Source: Bacteroidota bacterium
Lineage (GTDB): Bacteria; Bacteroidota; Bacteroidia; Chitinophagales; Saprospiraceae
NCBI GenBank assembly: GCA_017858735.1
Contig: JAFMBH010000031.1
Span: 1-39,097, forward strand
DNA: 39,097 nucleotides
Reading direction: 5' to 3'
Shown: piece by piece, positions 16,150 to 24,374 of the stretch
Position numbering within the stretch: the first letter of the stretch is position 1
How the letters are laid out: each line of letters starts with the position of its first letter
Notes under the pieces: model-generated
Databases searched by the model: none
The model's input: the letters and a program-made list of their open reading frames with translations, nothing else
Told to the model about the DNA's origin: nothing
Program-made: the position numbers and the translations under genes

Positions 16150-16719
16150 TTATTGTCTTATGGTATGGTAATAATTTCTGTCATGGGCATTTACTATCAT
16201 TGTGTAAGTGCCTGACTCCAGTGTGCTTAAATCAAATCTTTTTTCAACCCTTAAAACACTGCCTAATTTTTCGTTAAAAACAGCTTGCCCATTTTCATTT
16301 AAAATATGGATTTCTACAGGACTTAAAAATTGATTCAATAACACTAAGTCCAGTTTATTTCCATTTGAATGAAAAACCGGGCTAAAATATTCCCTAATCG
16401 CTTTTTTATCAATATTTACCTTGTCTGCTTCAAGCTGTATGGGCTGCACCCATTCTTTAGTTCCTAATTGAATAGAAAGAAAATATTTCCCCTTTGGCAA
16501 TACCGTTAAATCGAAAATACTTTGATAGTTTATTGATTTTACTTTTGTCGAGGTTAATATAATTCCTTGTTGATCCAATAATTCAATTTTTGCAGGATTT
16601 TTAAGTTCACTAAGAGAAATAGAAATTTTCTTTGTGCCACTGATGGGTGAAACATCAAGCGATGCCTGTAAATGAGGCGTGATTAACACCATAGAAATAA
16701 ATAAAAGAAGTGTTTTCAT
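16150..16719 (-). CDS. Small exported beta-sandwich protein
   Basis: A 189-residue protein with a signal peptide (MKTLLLFISMVLITPHLQAS). Two similar beta-sandwich halves follow. The first (about 25-95) has KIELLDQQGIILTSTKVKS and LPKGKYFLSIQLG. The second (about 120-189) has VEIHILNENGQAVFNEKLGS and LESGTYTMIVNAHDRNYYHT. Each half copies the pattern of a T9SS C-terminal sorting-domain fold (I..NENGQ.V......LSTL.SGTY....), but the required end signal is not clearly conserved. I therefore do not call it a secretion signal. It may be a periplasmic binding or adhesion module formed by duplication. Nothing in the context fixes its role. Confidence 0.65.
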   Translation of the reverse strand: MKTLLLFISMVLITPHLQASLDVSPISGTKKISISLSELKNPAKIELLDQQGIILTSTKVKSINYQSIFDLTVLPKGKYFLSIQLGTKEWVQPIQLEADKVNIDKKAIREYFSPVFHSNGNKLDLVLLNQFLSPVEIHILNENGQAVFNEKLGSVLRVEKRFDLSTLESGTYTMIVNAHDRNYYHTIRQ

Positions 16720-17021
16720 GTGCTTATTGTTTTGGGTTATAATTAATGCGATAATAACAGAACAAAATTAGGCACATATTTTGCGTTTAGCTACTATCAT
16801 TTTAACTATAAATGATGCTATATTAACAATATATTGTATTATAATCTTTAATAGGGTTAAAATAGTTTTGTAAAAACCATATATTAGTAAATTATTCTAC
16901 CTATTTGGTAGTATTAATAGATAAGCATTAGAGGTTATGCAAAATATAATTTTGTTGGAAGTAGAAAACAAAAGTAAAAGATATAATTAGTTATTTATGG
17001 AGGATTATTTGATTTTAGGTA
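16720..17021. other. 302-bp AT-rich intergenic region
   Basis: No ORF or RNA gene is supported. It carries the -7 box for the gene to its left, a 12-bp perfect palindrome ACAATATATTGT (16826-16837), and a small hairpin CTACC/GGTAG (16897-16911). The palindrome could be an operator, but in such AT-rich DNA this is weak. Confidence 0.4.
16763..16770 (-). promoter_or_regulatory. Candidate promoter -7 box of the small exported protein
   Basis: The minus strand reads TAATTTTG, an exact TAnnTTTG match, 43 nt before the ATG at 16719. Confidence 0.4.
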
Positions 17022-17690
17022 TTAGTAGTTTGTAAAAGCGGCTATTTGCCATTGACCTCTTGATTTATTTGTTTGCATTTGCGAGAGATAGCCTAGTTCA
17101 ACTTTAATTTTCTTATTTATAAAATAACCTAACGCGCCGTAAAGCCTTAGTCTGTCAAAGGTTGGTCCTTTACCGTTCAAGAAAATTTCATGATATGCGG
17201 AAAGATAAACTGTTTTGTCTGTTATAGATTTACTATTTATTGGATAGTTTATCCAGTTCATAGCTCTAAATCTGACTTTAAAATCATCTGCAAAAAAGCG
17301 TTCCTCTAACCTCAGTCTGGTCATGAATGTTCCTCTTCCAAAGGTATTGCGATTAACTAATTGTTGATAAATACGATGTTCAACCAACGTATTTTTATCG
17401 GTAGTACCGGGAATATAGGGTTCCGATAAAATATAGGCATACCCTAAATGCAAATTATCTGTTTTAGAGATGTTATAACCAAGGCCTGTTCGAATCAATA
17501 ATTGTTCTAAATCTCCAACGGCGTTATAGTTTCTATATTGAACTTCGTGCCACCAATTCCATTTTTCATTTATTTTTTTATTTCCAAAATATTGCACCCA
17601 ATTACCTGTACTCGTATTTTGAGCTATGACTAAACCAAAGATGTGAAGAAAAAAAAATAGCAGTAATCCTTTGGTATTTCTGTAATTCAT
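17022..17690 (-). CDS. DUF2490 family outer-membrane protein
   Basis: A 222-residue protein with a signal peptide (MNYRNTKGLLLFFFLHIFGL, then VIAQ). The mature part begins NTSTGNWVQYFGNKKINEKW and continues NWWHEVQYRNY. It has LLIRTGLGYNIS, LHLGYAYI, VEHRIYQQLV, MTRLRLEERFF and VRFRAMNWINYPIN, and ends in an aromatic residue (AAFTNY). This is the DUF2490 pattern: a small beta-barrel predicted in the outer membrane, of unknown function. The length is usual for the family. It is followed by the AT-rich gap and preceded by the TPM genes at a distance of 66 bp. Confidence 0.85.
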   Translation of the reverse strand: MNYRNTKGLLLFFFLHIFGLVIAQNTSTGNWVQYFGNKKINEKWNWWHEVQYRNYNAVGDLEQLLIRTGLGYNISKTDNLHLGYAYILSEPYIPGTTDKNTLVEHRIYQQLVNRNTFGRGTFMTRLRLEERFFADDFKVRFRAMNWINYPINSKSITDKTVYLSAYHEIFLNGKGPTFDRLRLYGALGYFINKKIKVELGYLSQMQTNKSRGQWQIAAFTNY

Positions 17691-17756
17691 AACCTATAAG
17701 TTTGAGATGGTGATGTAATTATCTTTGAAAAGTAAATATTTTTTTAAGAAATGGTA

Positions 17757-18527
17757 CTACCAATCTCCTCCGGCACCACCGCCATCAAAGCCGCCACCGC
17801 CGAAATCAAAACCACCTGAATCGTTATCATAACCACCACCTGAACCTGAGCCAAAGCCACCACCAGGGAAAAACAAAATACCTCCTGGTGAATGGTAATC
17901 ACCTGATCTCGAATAGGTATGAGATCGACTGGCAGATCGGTAAAGAAAAAATACAGAGATAACAAAAATTAGAATAAATAGGAGAAAAAAGAATCCATAA
18001 GCACCATCAACGCCTTCATTTTTACCGCCCTGATAGGTTCCAGCAGCAAGTTGTTGCAATGTTAGGATAGCTGAGGCAATACCCTCCCCATATTTTTGTT
18101 CCCGAAAAGCAGGTTTTAATATATTTTCGATGATTCGTTTACCCAAAGCATCTGGAATAACCCCTTGTAAACCGGGACCAATATGCATGAATATTTTTTT
18201 GTCTACTGCGGAAATATAAAGTAAAATCCCGTTATTAGTTGATTTATCACCAATTCCCCAAGACTGGGCTATTTTCAAAGAATATTCAAAAATATCTTCA
18301 TCTTCCAGTGATTTATCTATAACTACAGCCATTTCAATGGAGGTAGAATCTTGCCAGTCCTTTAATGCTTTTTGTAAAATTTCAAGTTCATTAGGTTTCA
18401 GAATAGCAGCATAATCATAAACCTGCAAGGTACTTTTAGTAGGTATTTCCTTCGCATTTCCATAATAAACACCAATAATGATGAATAAATGCAGCAAAAG
18501 AAAGCGTTTAAATGAAAATTGGAACAT
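17757..18527 (-). CDS. TPM-domain membrane protein with Gly-rich tail
   Basis: A 256-residue protein with a signal peptide (FKRFLLLHLFIIIGVYYGNA). A TPM domain (TLP18.3/Psb32/MOLO-1) spans about 33-165: VYDYAAILKPNELEILQKAL, IEMAVVIDKSLEDEDIFEYS, WGIGDKSTNNGILLYI and HIGPGLQGVIPDALGKRIIE. A transmembrane helix follows at about 178-195 (GFFFLLFILIFVISVFFLY). The tail is long and almost only Gly, Ser, Phe and Asp, ending GGGGFDGGGAGGDW. This is the usual YgcG-like form. It is the last gene of the meaB-lemA-TPM-TPM run, 33 nt after the second TPM gene. Confidence 0.9.
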   Translation of the reverse strand: MFQFSFKRFLLLHLFIIIGVYYGNAKEIPTKSTLQVYDYAAILKPNELEILQKALKDWQDSTSIEMAVVIDKSLEDEDIFEYSLKIAQSWGIGDKSTNNGILLYISAVDKKIFMHIGPGLQGVIPDALGKRIIENILKPAFREQKYGEGIASAILTLQQLAAGTYQGGKNEGVDGAYGFFFLLFILIFVISVFFLYRSASRSHTYSRSGDYHSPGGILFFPGGGFGSGSGGGYDNDSGGFDFGGGGFDGGGAGGDW

Positions 18528-18560
18528 GGCAGTTTAATTCAAGTTATGTAAACTTACGCT

Positions 18561-18995
18561 CTATTCGCTGTAAGTAATTTCATCGCTGAGTTCATTAATA
18601 TCGTCCTTTGAAACAGGAAAAAAGTGAGCTAACTTTTCACCTATTTTAGTAAGGGTATCGCAAATACCTTCACTAAATTGACCTTTAGAAAAATGGTTGT
18701 GAATTGATTCTTTGCAATCTGCCCAAAAATTTTCGGGCACCAACCGATTTATTCCGGAATCACCTAAAATAGCAAACTGTTTTTTAGTGGGTACTATAAA
18801 CAGAAGCACGCCATTTCTAAGATCTGTCTTATTCATACCTAACTTCAGGAAAACCTTAGCCGCTTCCTCATAAACAGGAAGGGTTAAGGTTTTCTGAATG
18901 TGAACGCGTATTTCACCTGAGGTTTGTCCTTCGGCAGATCGAATGGCTTCGATAATCTTCTTTTCTTCTTCTTTACTTAATTTAAAATCTGCCAT
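18561..18995 (-). CDS. TPM-domain protein, soluble form
   Basis: A 144-residue protein without a signal peptide or membrane helix. It consists almost wholly of a TPM domain: IIEAIRSAEGQTSGEIRVHI near the start, LRNGVLLFIVPTKKQFAILG in the middle, and FSEGICDTLTKIGEKLAHFF at the end. It sits between lemA and the longer TPM gene with gaps of 12 and 33 nt, the order usual for Bacteroidota. The biochemical role of this group is not settled. A link to membrane stress or protein quality control is only inference from the family context. Confidence 0.9.
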   Translation of the reverse strand: MADFKLSKEEEKKIIEAIRSAEGQTSGEIRVHIQKTLTLPVYEEAAKVFLKLGMNKTDLRNGVLLFIVPTKKQFAILGDSGINRLVPENFWADCKESIHNHFSKGQFSEGICDTLTKIGEKLAHFFPVSKDDINELSDEITYSE

Positions 18996-19007
18996 AACTT
19001 ATTAAAA

Positions 19008-19595
19008 CTAAAAAGTGACCGTAGGTGCATCTTGTGCATTGTCTGCAGCTTCAAACTGCGCACGCTTGGAAAAGCCCATAATTCCTGCAAATAGGGAAGC
19101 CGGGAATCTTCTAACTTTTTTGTTGTAAGTGGTAACTACATCATTGAAGTTGTCTCTCGACACCTTTATACGGTTTTCAGTTCCTTCTAATTGGGCTTGT
19201 AGTTCTAAAAAGTTATTGCTCGCTTTTAATTCTGGATAATTTTCACTGACCATCAATAACCTCCCAATAGATGAGGAAAGTCCCTGTTGTGCCTGTTGAA
19301 ATTCTTTTAGGCTTTCAGGCGTAATATTGGATGGGTCAATCGTTGTGCTCGTCGCTTTCGCTCTGGCTTCAACCACTTGTGTTAGCGTAGTTTGCTCAAA
19401 ATTGGCCACCCCTTTTACAGTATTGACAAGATTAGGGATTAAATCGGCTCTTCTCTGGTAAGCTGATTGTACTTTTCCCCACTCATTTTCAACATCTTCG
19501 TCCAGGTTAACTAATGAATTATAGGTGTTGCAACCACCAAAAAGGAGAATTAATCCCGCAACAATAAGTCCAACGGACCAGGTTAAGTTTTTCAT
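19008..19595 (-). CDS. lemA: LemA family protein
   Basis: A 195-residue protein. The N-terminal hydrophobic segment (WSVGLIVAGLILLFGGC) is a membrane anchor; the Cys could be a lipidation site, but the lipobox is imperfect (Phe at -3). The helical part has the family signature: NLDEDVENEWGKVQSAYQRR, ADLIPNLVNTVKG, FEQTTLTQVVEARAKAT, NYPELKASNNFLELQAQLEG and TENRIKVSRDNFNDVVTTYN. LemA proteins have the helices facing the periplasm and occur with TPM proteins. It starts 7 nt after the meaB stop and is followed by two TPM genes, which supports one operon. Confidence 0.95.
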   Translation of the reverse strand: MKNLTWSVGLIVAGLILLFGGCNTYNSLVNLDEDVENEWGKVQSAYQRRADLIPNLVNTVKGVANFEQTTLTQVVEARAKATSTTIDPSNITPESLKEFQQAQQGLSSSIGRLLMVSENYPELKASNNFLELQAQLEGTENRIKVSRDNFNDVVTTYNKKVRRFPASLFAGIMGFSKRAQFEAADNAQDAPTVTF

Positions 19596-19602
19596 GATTA
19601 AA

Positions 19603-20601
19603 CTATTTTAAATTAAAAAGTTGGAACAAAGCTTTTCCGGGAACCATTTCGCCCGAAAGAACGCTATTCTTCAAATGTAAATATTTTTCTTTTGTCATTT
19701 CTAAAGAAAAAAAGTCTTCTCGTAATTTGTCTTCAATTAATTGGTCAAACCAATAGCCAATTTGACGTTTTCTTTTATCCAATAACTCATTTTTGCGATA
19801 ATTAGTTGAACTAAATAAAATTAATTGTTGCATAATTTCTTCAAATCCGGTTTCTTCTAAGGAGGAACATTGTAAAACAGATGGTTCCCATTGATCTTTT
19901 CGGAGTGGAAATAAATGTAAAGCGAGGGTGTAGGCCGTTATCGCTTCGGTAACTTTTAATAAATTACTGCCATCTGCCTTATTTATAACCAACATATCGG
20001 CCATCTCAACAATCCCTCGTTTGATACCTTGTAATTCATCGCCTGCACCGGGTAATAATAAGAGTATAAAAAAATCAACCATTTCACTGACAGTTGTTTC
20101 CGATTGTCCAACACCCACCGTTTCTACAATAATACGTTCAAAGCCAGCTAGTTCACATAATAAAATTGTTTCTCTTGTGTTTTTATTAACCCCACCAAGC
20201 AGGTTTCCCGTTGGGGAAGGTCTGATGAATGCCAGGGGATTTTTAGATAGATTTTCCATCCTTGTTTTATCTCCTAAAATGCTTCCTTTGCTGTTTTTAC
20301 TGCTCGGGTCAACGGCCAGAACAGCTACTTTCAAACCTTCTTCCGTCCATTTTTTACCTAAACACTCAATAAAAGTACTTTTTCCTACGCCCGGTGCGCC
20401 TGTTACACTGATTCTTAACGAAGAAAGGCTCCCATAAGGGGAACAATACGAAAGAATCTGATCCGCTTTTTCTTTATCTTGCTTCAACTTACTTTCCAAC
20501 AGGGTAATACCTTTGCTGAGTAAAGTTATATTGCCATTTTTTATCTCCGATACCCAATCCTCTATACTTGTAGGTTGGGTAAAAGTTTGTTTATTGATCA
20601 T
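19603..20601 (-). CDS. meaB: Methylmalonyl-CoA mutase chaperone GTPase MeaB
   Basis: A 332-residue G3E-type GTPase with Walker A GAPGVGKST (68-76), AVDPSSKNSKGSILGDKTRM (96-115), ETVGVGQSE (160-168) and NKAD (207-210). It protects and reloads adenosylcobalamin on methylmalonyl-CoA mutase. The mutase genes are not in this window, although they are often adjacent. The gene is the first of a minus-strand run that continues with lemA after only 7 nt. It is divergent from the GSCFA gene across a 77-bp spacer. The length and motifs are normal. Confidence 0.95.
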   Translation of the reverse strand: MINKQTFTQPTSIEDWVSEIKNGNITLLSKGITLLESKLKQDKEKADQILSYCSPYGSLSSLRISVTGAPGVGKSTFIECLGKKWTEEGLKVAVLAVDPSSKNSKGSILGDKTRMENLSKNPLAFIRPSPTGNLLGGVNKNTRETILLCELAGFERIIVETVGVGQSETTVSEMVDFFILLLLPGAGDELQGIKRGIVEMADMLVINKADGSNLLKVTEAITAYTLALHLFPLRKDQWEPSVLQCSSLEETGFEEIMQQLILFSSTNYRKNELLDKRKRQIGYWFDQLIEDKLREDFFSLEMTKEKYLHLKNSVLSGEMVPGKALFQLFNLK

Positions 20602-20678
20602 ACATTTTTTAGATTTTTGACAAGTTGAAAATAGTATTTTTACCTGAGTTATTTTATTTTTTCTAACGTTGAACCAGT

Positions 20679-21656
20679 ATGAATGATATGTTTCGTACCC
20701 CCATTGATTTTCCCAAAGCTACCTTCAATATAGATCATCCTCAATCTATCTTAGCCCTAGGTTCCTGTTTCTCTCAAAATATTGGAGAAAGAATGGCCGC
20801 GGCCAAATTCCCCGTTTCCATAAATCCCTTTGGAACGCTGTTTGATCCAATATCAATTCACGCCATTTTTGATGCCGCAAATCTTGAAAGCAAAGAAGAA
20901 GAATTAATTTTTTATCAGGGCTATTGGCATGCTGTAAAGTATCATGGATCGTTTAAACATAAAGATAAGTCGCTGCTTTTGGAAAAAATTCGTCAGTCAA
21001 AACAACAGCTAATAAATTATTTGAAGACTTCGGGTATTTTGATGCTGACTTATGGCACTGCGCATGTTTGGAAAACAAGAGAAAAAAACGAAATAGTGGG
21101 AAATTGTCATAAACTTCCCGGCCATTTTTTTTACAGACATCTTTTGTCTTCCGAGGAGATTATTAAAACACTTCAGGAATCTTTATTTACCCTGAAACGT
21201 CTTTATCCTCATTTACAGGTCATTGTGAGCATAAGTCCAGTGAGACATTTAAAATTGGGAATGATTGACAATCAGTTATCTAAGTCTGTTTTGAAGGTGG
21301 CTGTTTCTGAGGTGGTAAATAAAATGCCTGAAATTTATTATTTCCCCGCTTACGAAATAATGATGGACGATTTAAGAGATTACCGCTTTTATGCTCAGGA
21401 CATGATTCATCCTTCGGATCTTGCTATTGAATATATTTTCGATGGATTTAAATCTGTATTTTTTTCAGAAAAGACAAAAGAAAGAGTGAAAATTTGGGAG
21501 AAATTTGGTAAGTCCTTGAACCATAAACCTATTGATGGTGCCAATGAGCTATGGATAAATTATAAACAAAAGTATAAAGGCCAACTAAAGCAATATAAAG
21601 ATGAATTTCCTATGCTCGATTGGAGTAAGGAAGAACAATTTTGTGAATTGTCCTAA
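20679..21656 (+). CDS. GSCFA-domain protein
   Basis: A 325-residue protein named for the motif it shows: ALGSCFSQNIGERMAAAKFP, near residue 26, followed by NPFGTLFDPISI. Further conserved blocks are LMLTYGTAHVW, CHKLPGHFF, VIVSISPVRHLKLGM and FYAQDMIHPSDLAIEYIFDG. The GSCF serine and the D-IHPS segment suggest the SGNH/GDSL-like hydrolase arrangement, and the family is thought to act on esters, possibly of lipids or cell-wall material. No signal peptide is present. Next is a secreted hydrolase on the same strand, 59 nt downstream. Confidence 0.9.
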   Translation: MNDMFRTPIDFPKATFNIDHPQSILALGSCFSQNIGERMAAAKFPVSINPFGTLFDPISIHAIFDAANLESKEEELIFYQGYWHAVKYHGSFKHKDKSLLLEKIRQSKQQLINYLKTSGILMLTYGTAHVWKTREKNEIVGNCHKLPGHFFYRHLLSSEEIIKTLQESLFTLKRLYPHLQVIVSISPVRHLKLGMIDNQLSKSVLKVAVSEVVNKMPEIYYFPAYEIMMDDLRDYRFYAQDMIHPSDLAIEYIFDGFKSVFFSEKTKERVKIWEKFGKSLNHKPIDGANELWINYKQKYKGQLKQYKDEFPMLDWSKEEQFCELS

Positions 21657-21686
21657 AATACTTTAGAATATTCCAATGATTGCCTG

Positions 21687-21694
21687 TAAATTTG
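21687..21694 (+). promoter_or_regulatory. Candidate promoter -7 box of the secreted hydrolase
   Basis: TAAATTTG matches TAnnTTTG exactly, 21 nt before the ATG at 21716. No clear -33 element is seen. Confidence 0.35.
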
Positions 21695-21715
21695 GATTTA
21701 AATAAATTTTAAGTA

Positions 21716-23158
21716 ATGAAGAACATATATCTGCGATTAATTATTTCCTTATTGAGTATCTTTTCCATTTATCCTCTAGTTGGGCAAAAATTAATCAGTA
21801 CTACGCCAGCCGGAATTATTTCAAGAGATTTTCTGTCTTTTCTTTTTGGGGCAAATGGTTCCTTGTTGGAAAATGGTATTGAACTATATAAAATTACTTA
21901 TACCACCGTTGACGTATTTGGAAAGCCAGATACTGCTTCGGGTTTGATTATTTTACCCTCGAATGGTAAGAAATCCTTTTTCCCTGTTATTTATCAGCAT
22001 GGAACGGTAGATGACAGAAATGATGTGCCTTCTAATGTAAAAGGAGGTTGGGAAGCAGGGGCTGTCTTTGCAGGACTGGGTTATTTTACCATTTTACCTG
22101 ATTATCTGGGACTCGGAACTTCCAGAGGGTACCATCCTTATGTTCACGCGGCATCCCAATCATGGGCAGCAACGGATATGTTGAAAGCTGCCGTTACTTT
22201 TGCTGCCAATGCTGGCATTACATTGAATGAAAAATTATTTATTACAGGCTATTCCCAAGGGGGGCATGCCAGTATGGCTCTTCATAGGGATTTAGAGAAA
22301 AATCCAGTGCCAGGATTTAAAGTGGCCGCCGCTGCCCATCTTTCCGGGCCTTACAGTATTTCAACTTCTATGCTCGACATTTTATTAAGCAATCAGGAAT
22401 ATGGCAATTCTGGTTATTTGCCTCACACGCTTTTGGGGTATAATCCCATTTATAAGCTTTATACTAATCTAAATCAGGTGATAAAGCCTGCTTATCTGGA
22501 TATTGTTTTGCGCAGACAAAAGGAAGAAATTGGACTGGGTCAAATGAATACCTTGCTTACAGAAGCGTTGAAAAAGGAGCACGGAAAAGCTATTCCCTCC
22601 TTTATTTTTCAAGATAGTGTAGTTAATAACATAAAAAATAATCCAAACCACCCGGTCCGATTGGCTCTAAAAGACAATGACACCTACGATTGGGTTCCTA
22701 AAGTACCAACCAGGATTTTATATTGTAAAGCAGATGAGCAAGTTGGTTATACTAATGCCTTGCTTGCCGATTCAGTTATGAGGGCACGAGGGGCTCAGAA
22801 TATTTTTACAAAGGACCTGAATTCCTCCTTCGGTCATGGACAATGTGTTGAGCCGGCATTGCTAAACAGCGTTTTGTTTTTTAAATCATTATCGGTATCT
22901 ACCTCTCTTTTTGCCGTGAATTCAAAAACCACAGACCTAAAGGTTTATCCAAATCCAGCCTCTTCTTATTTGTACTTTGAAAATCTTCCCATTGCAAGTA
23001 AAGTGGAATGGTTTAATTTACAAGGTCAAAAAATGGGAAATGTAACTCTTGATGCTGGAAATGAACTTTTTATAGGCGATTTATCTGATGGCGTTTATTT
23101 GTTTAGAGCCATTTCAGGAAACGAGATTTTTACCGGAAAGGTTGTAATTAAAAAATAA
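21716..23158 (+). CDS. Secreted alpha/beta hydrolase with T9SS sorting domain
   Basis: A 480-residue exported enzyme. It has a signal peptide (MKNIYLRLIISLLSIFSIYP). The alpha/beta-hydrolase core has the nucleophile elbow GYSQGG (S180), a candidate acid D340 (CKADEQVGY) and a candidate His H374 (SFGHGQCVEP). It resembles secretory-lipase/prolyl-peptidase-like esterases. From about 408 a T9SS type A sorting domain follows (LKVYPNPASSYLYFENLP, then VEWFNLQGQKMGN and LSDGVYLFRAISGNEIFTGK), ending VVIKK. It is therefore exported through the type IX system and probably retained at the cell surface. The substrate is not readable. Confidence 0.9.
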   Translation: MKNIYLRLIISLLSIFSIYPLVGQKLISTTPAGIISRDFLSFLFGANGSLLENGIELYKITYTTVDVFGKPDTASGLIILPSNGKKSFFPVIYQHGTVDDRNDVPSNVKGGWEAGAVFAGLGYFTILPDYLGLGTSRGYHPYVHAASQSWAATDMLKAAVTFAANAGITLNEKLFITGYSQGGHASMALHRDLEKNPVPGFKVAAAAHLSGPYSISTSMLDILLSNQEYGNSGYLPHTLLGYNPIYKLYTNLNQVIKPAYLDIVLRRQKEEIGLGQMNTLLTEALKKEHGKAIPSFIFQDSVVNNIKNNPNHPVRLALKDNDTYDWVPKVPTRILYCKADEQVGYTNALLADSVMRARGAQNIFTKDLNSSFGHGQCVEPALLNSVLFFKSLSVSTSLFAVNSKTTDLKVYPNPASSYLYFENLPIASKVEWFNLQGQKMGNVTLDAGNELFIGDLSDGVYLFRAISGNEIFTGKVVIKK

Positions 23159-23163
23159 GTTCC

Positions 23164-24351
23164 TTAACAGATTCTTGAAACCGTTGTTTCTGCTTTGATT
23201 TTTTTGTCTTCTGATAAATTTTGAAGAAGTAAAATACCTGGCATTTTGCCTTTGTCAAAAGACCCCAGCGTATCTGACATGCCTAAGGCTTCTGCTCCAT
23301 TGAGCGTTGCCCAGGAAATGAGGGTGTCAAAATCAAGGTAAGAGCAATATTTTGAAAGCGTTTTGATTTCTTCAAGAATAGAGAGTTGCCAGTTTGAGGA
23401 TAAACTATCTGTTCCCAGGCAGACTTTGGCATGCTGCGCTAAAAATAAACTATAGTCGGGTAATTTATTTTCTATAAATAAATTAGCGTTTGGGCAGCTT
23501 ACCCAAAAAATGTTGTTCTTAGACCAATTTTCCGCTGCTTGAATTTCTGGGGCCAACGTTTTTGTGTTGTGGATAAACAGGGTTTTATTATGTGGATTCA
23601 TATTTTCCATGGCATAATAAACAGATGGTTTTCCGGTAGGGGAAAAAGCTGAGAAATCAAATCCAAAATCTTTAAAAAAAGAGGGAAATCCTCCTGACCC
23701 CGTCAAAAATAAATCATCCTCATGAACGGTTTCTTGATTATGAATACTAACAATATCATGGGGGGCATTTATCTTATTTATTTCATTGAATAGATCTGGG
23801 GTAACAGTATAAGGCGCGTGGGGAACTGCACTTAATTTATCTTCTTTTTTGGGACGGAAGTTTTGGTAAACCTCAAGATATTGGGAAAAAAATTTTGAGG
23901 TCAGATGAGGTTGCATAAAATCGAAAAATTCGATAAACGTGGCATAACGAATCGGACTTTTCCGCTTACAATCTGCTGTATCTATCTTATTTGAGATATC
24001 TCCAACAGCCATAATGCCTGCCTCCCACATAGCTTGGTCTTGTGCCTCAATGGCTTTTTGTATGACTTCCTGAGGAAATTCCCGAAGGGTAACTACGGCT
24101 TTTAAAAATGGAAGAAGGCCCGTTCCAGTTGGAATTTGTCCTTTAAGATGCGATAGCTCTAAATGACAATGAGCATTGATGAAACCTGGCACTAATATAC
24201 CGGAATAATGTTCTACAGACGAGGATGTTTCAGATTTCGGACCCTCCAGGGAGATGATTTCCCCACTTTGGTCGTCGTAAGTGAGGATACCATTTTTAAT
24301 TGGTTTGGAGGAAACGGGGTAAATATAGTCGGAACTTATTTGGCGAATCAT
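23164..24351 (-). CDS. Amidohydrolase-superfamily deaminase-like enzyme
   Basis: A 395-residue protein of the TRZ/ATZ-like branch of metal amidohydrolases. Candidate metal and catalytic residues are HCH (H61, H63; NAHCHLELSHLKG), H178 (VPHAPYT), H204 with E207 (HNQE), H261 (FIHNT) and D315 (LGTDSLSSN). This set fits one Zn or Fe with hydrolytic removal of an amino or halide group. The aminodeoxyfutalosine deaminase (MqnF) of menaquinone synthesis belongs to the same branch, but the neighbours do not show a futalosine pathway, so I leave the substrate open. It lies 23 nt downstream of the DUF1015 gene, with a likely shared transcript. Confidence 0.85.
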   Translation of the reverse strand: MIRQISSDYIYPVSSKPIKNGILTYDDQSGEIISLEGPKSETSSSVEHYSGILVPGFINAHCHLELSHLKGQIPTGTGLLPFLKAVVTLREFPQEVIQKAIEAQDQAMWEAGIMAVGDISNKIDTADCKRKSPIRYATFIEFFDFMQPHLTSKFFSQYLEVYQNFRPKKEDKLSAVPHAPYTVTPDLFNEINKINAPHDIVSIHNQETVHEDDLFLTGSGGFPSFFKDFGFDFSAFSPTGKPSVYYAMENMNPHNKTLFIHNTKTLAPEIQAAENWSKNNIFWVSCPNANLFIENKLPDYSLFLAQHAKVCLGTDSLSSNWQLSILEEIKTLSKYCSYLDFDTLISWATLNGAEALGMSDTLGSFDKGKMPGILLLQNLSEDKKIKAETTVSRIC

Positions 24352-24374
24352 AGTGTAATAAATTGTAAAGTCAG

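Noticed and set aside
16826-16837. 12-bp palindrome ACAATATATTGT as an operator
   Set aside because: In a 302-bp AT-rich gap such palindromes are expected by chance, and it is not close to a start.
17744-17965. Minus-strand second frame over the Gly-rich tail of the TPM protein
   Set aside because: It arises from the repetitive Gly codons read in another frame.
20021-20437. 138-residue plus-strand ORF inside meaB
   Set aside because: It is antisense to the GTPase motifs and its composition (Pro/Ser-rich) follows the opposite strand.
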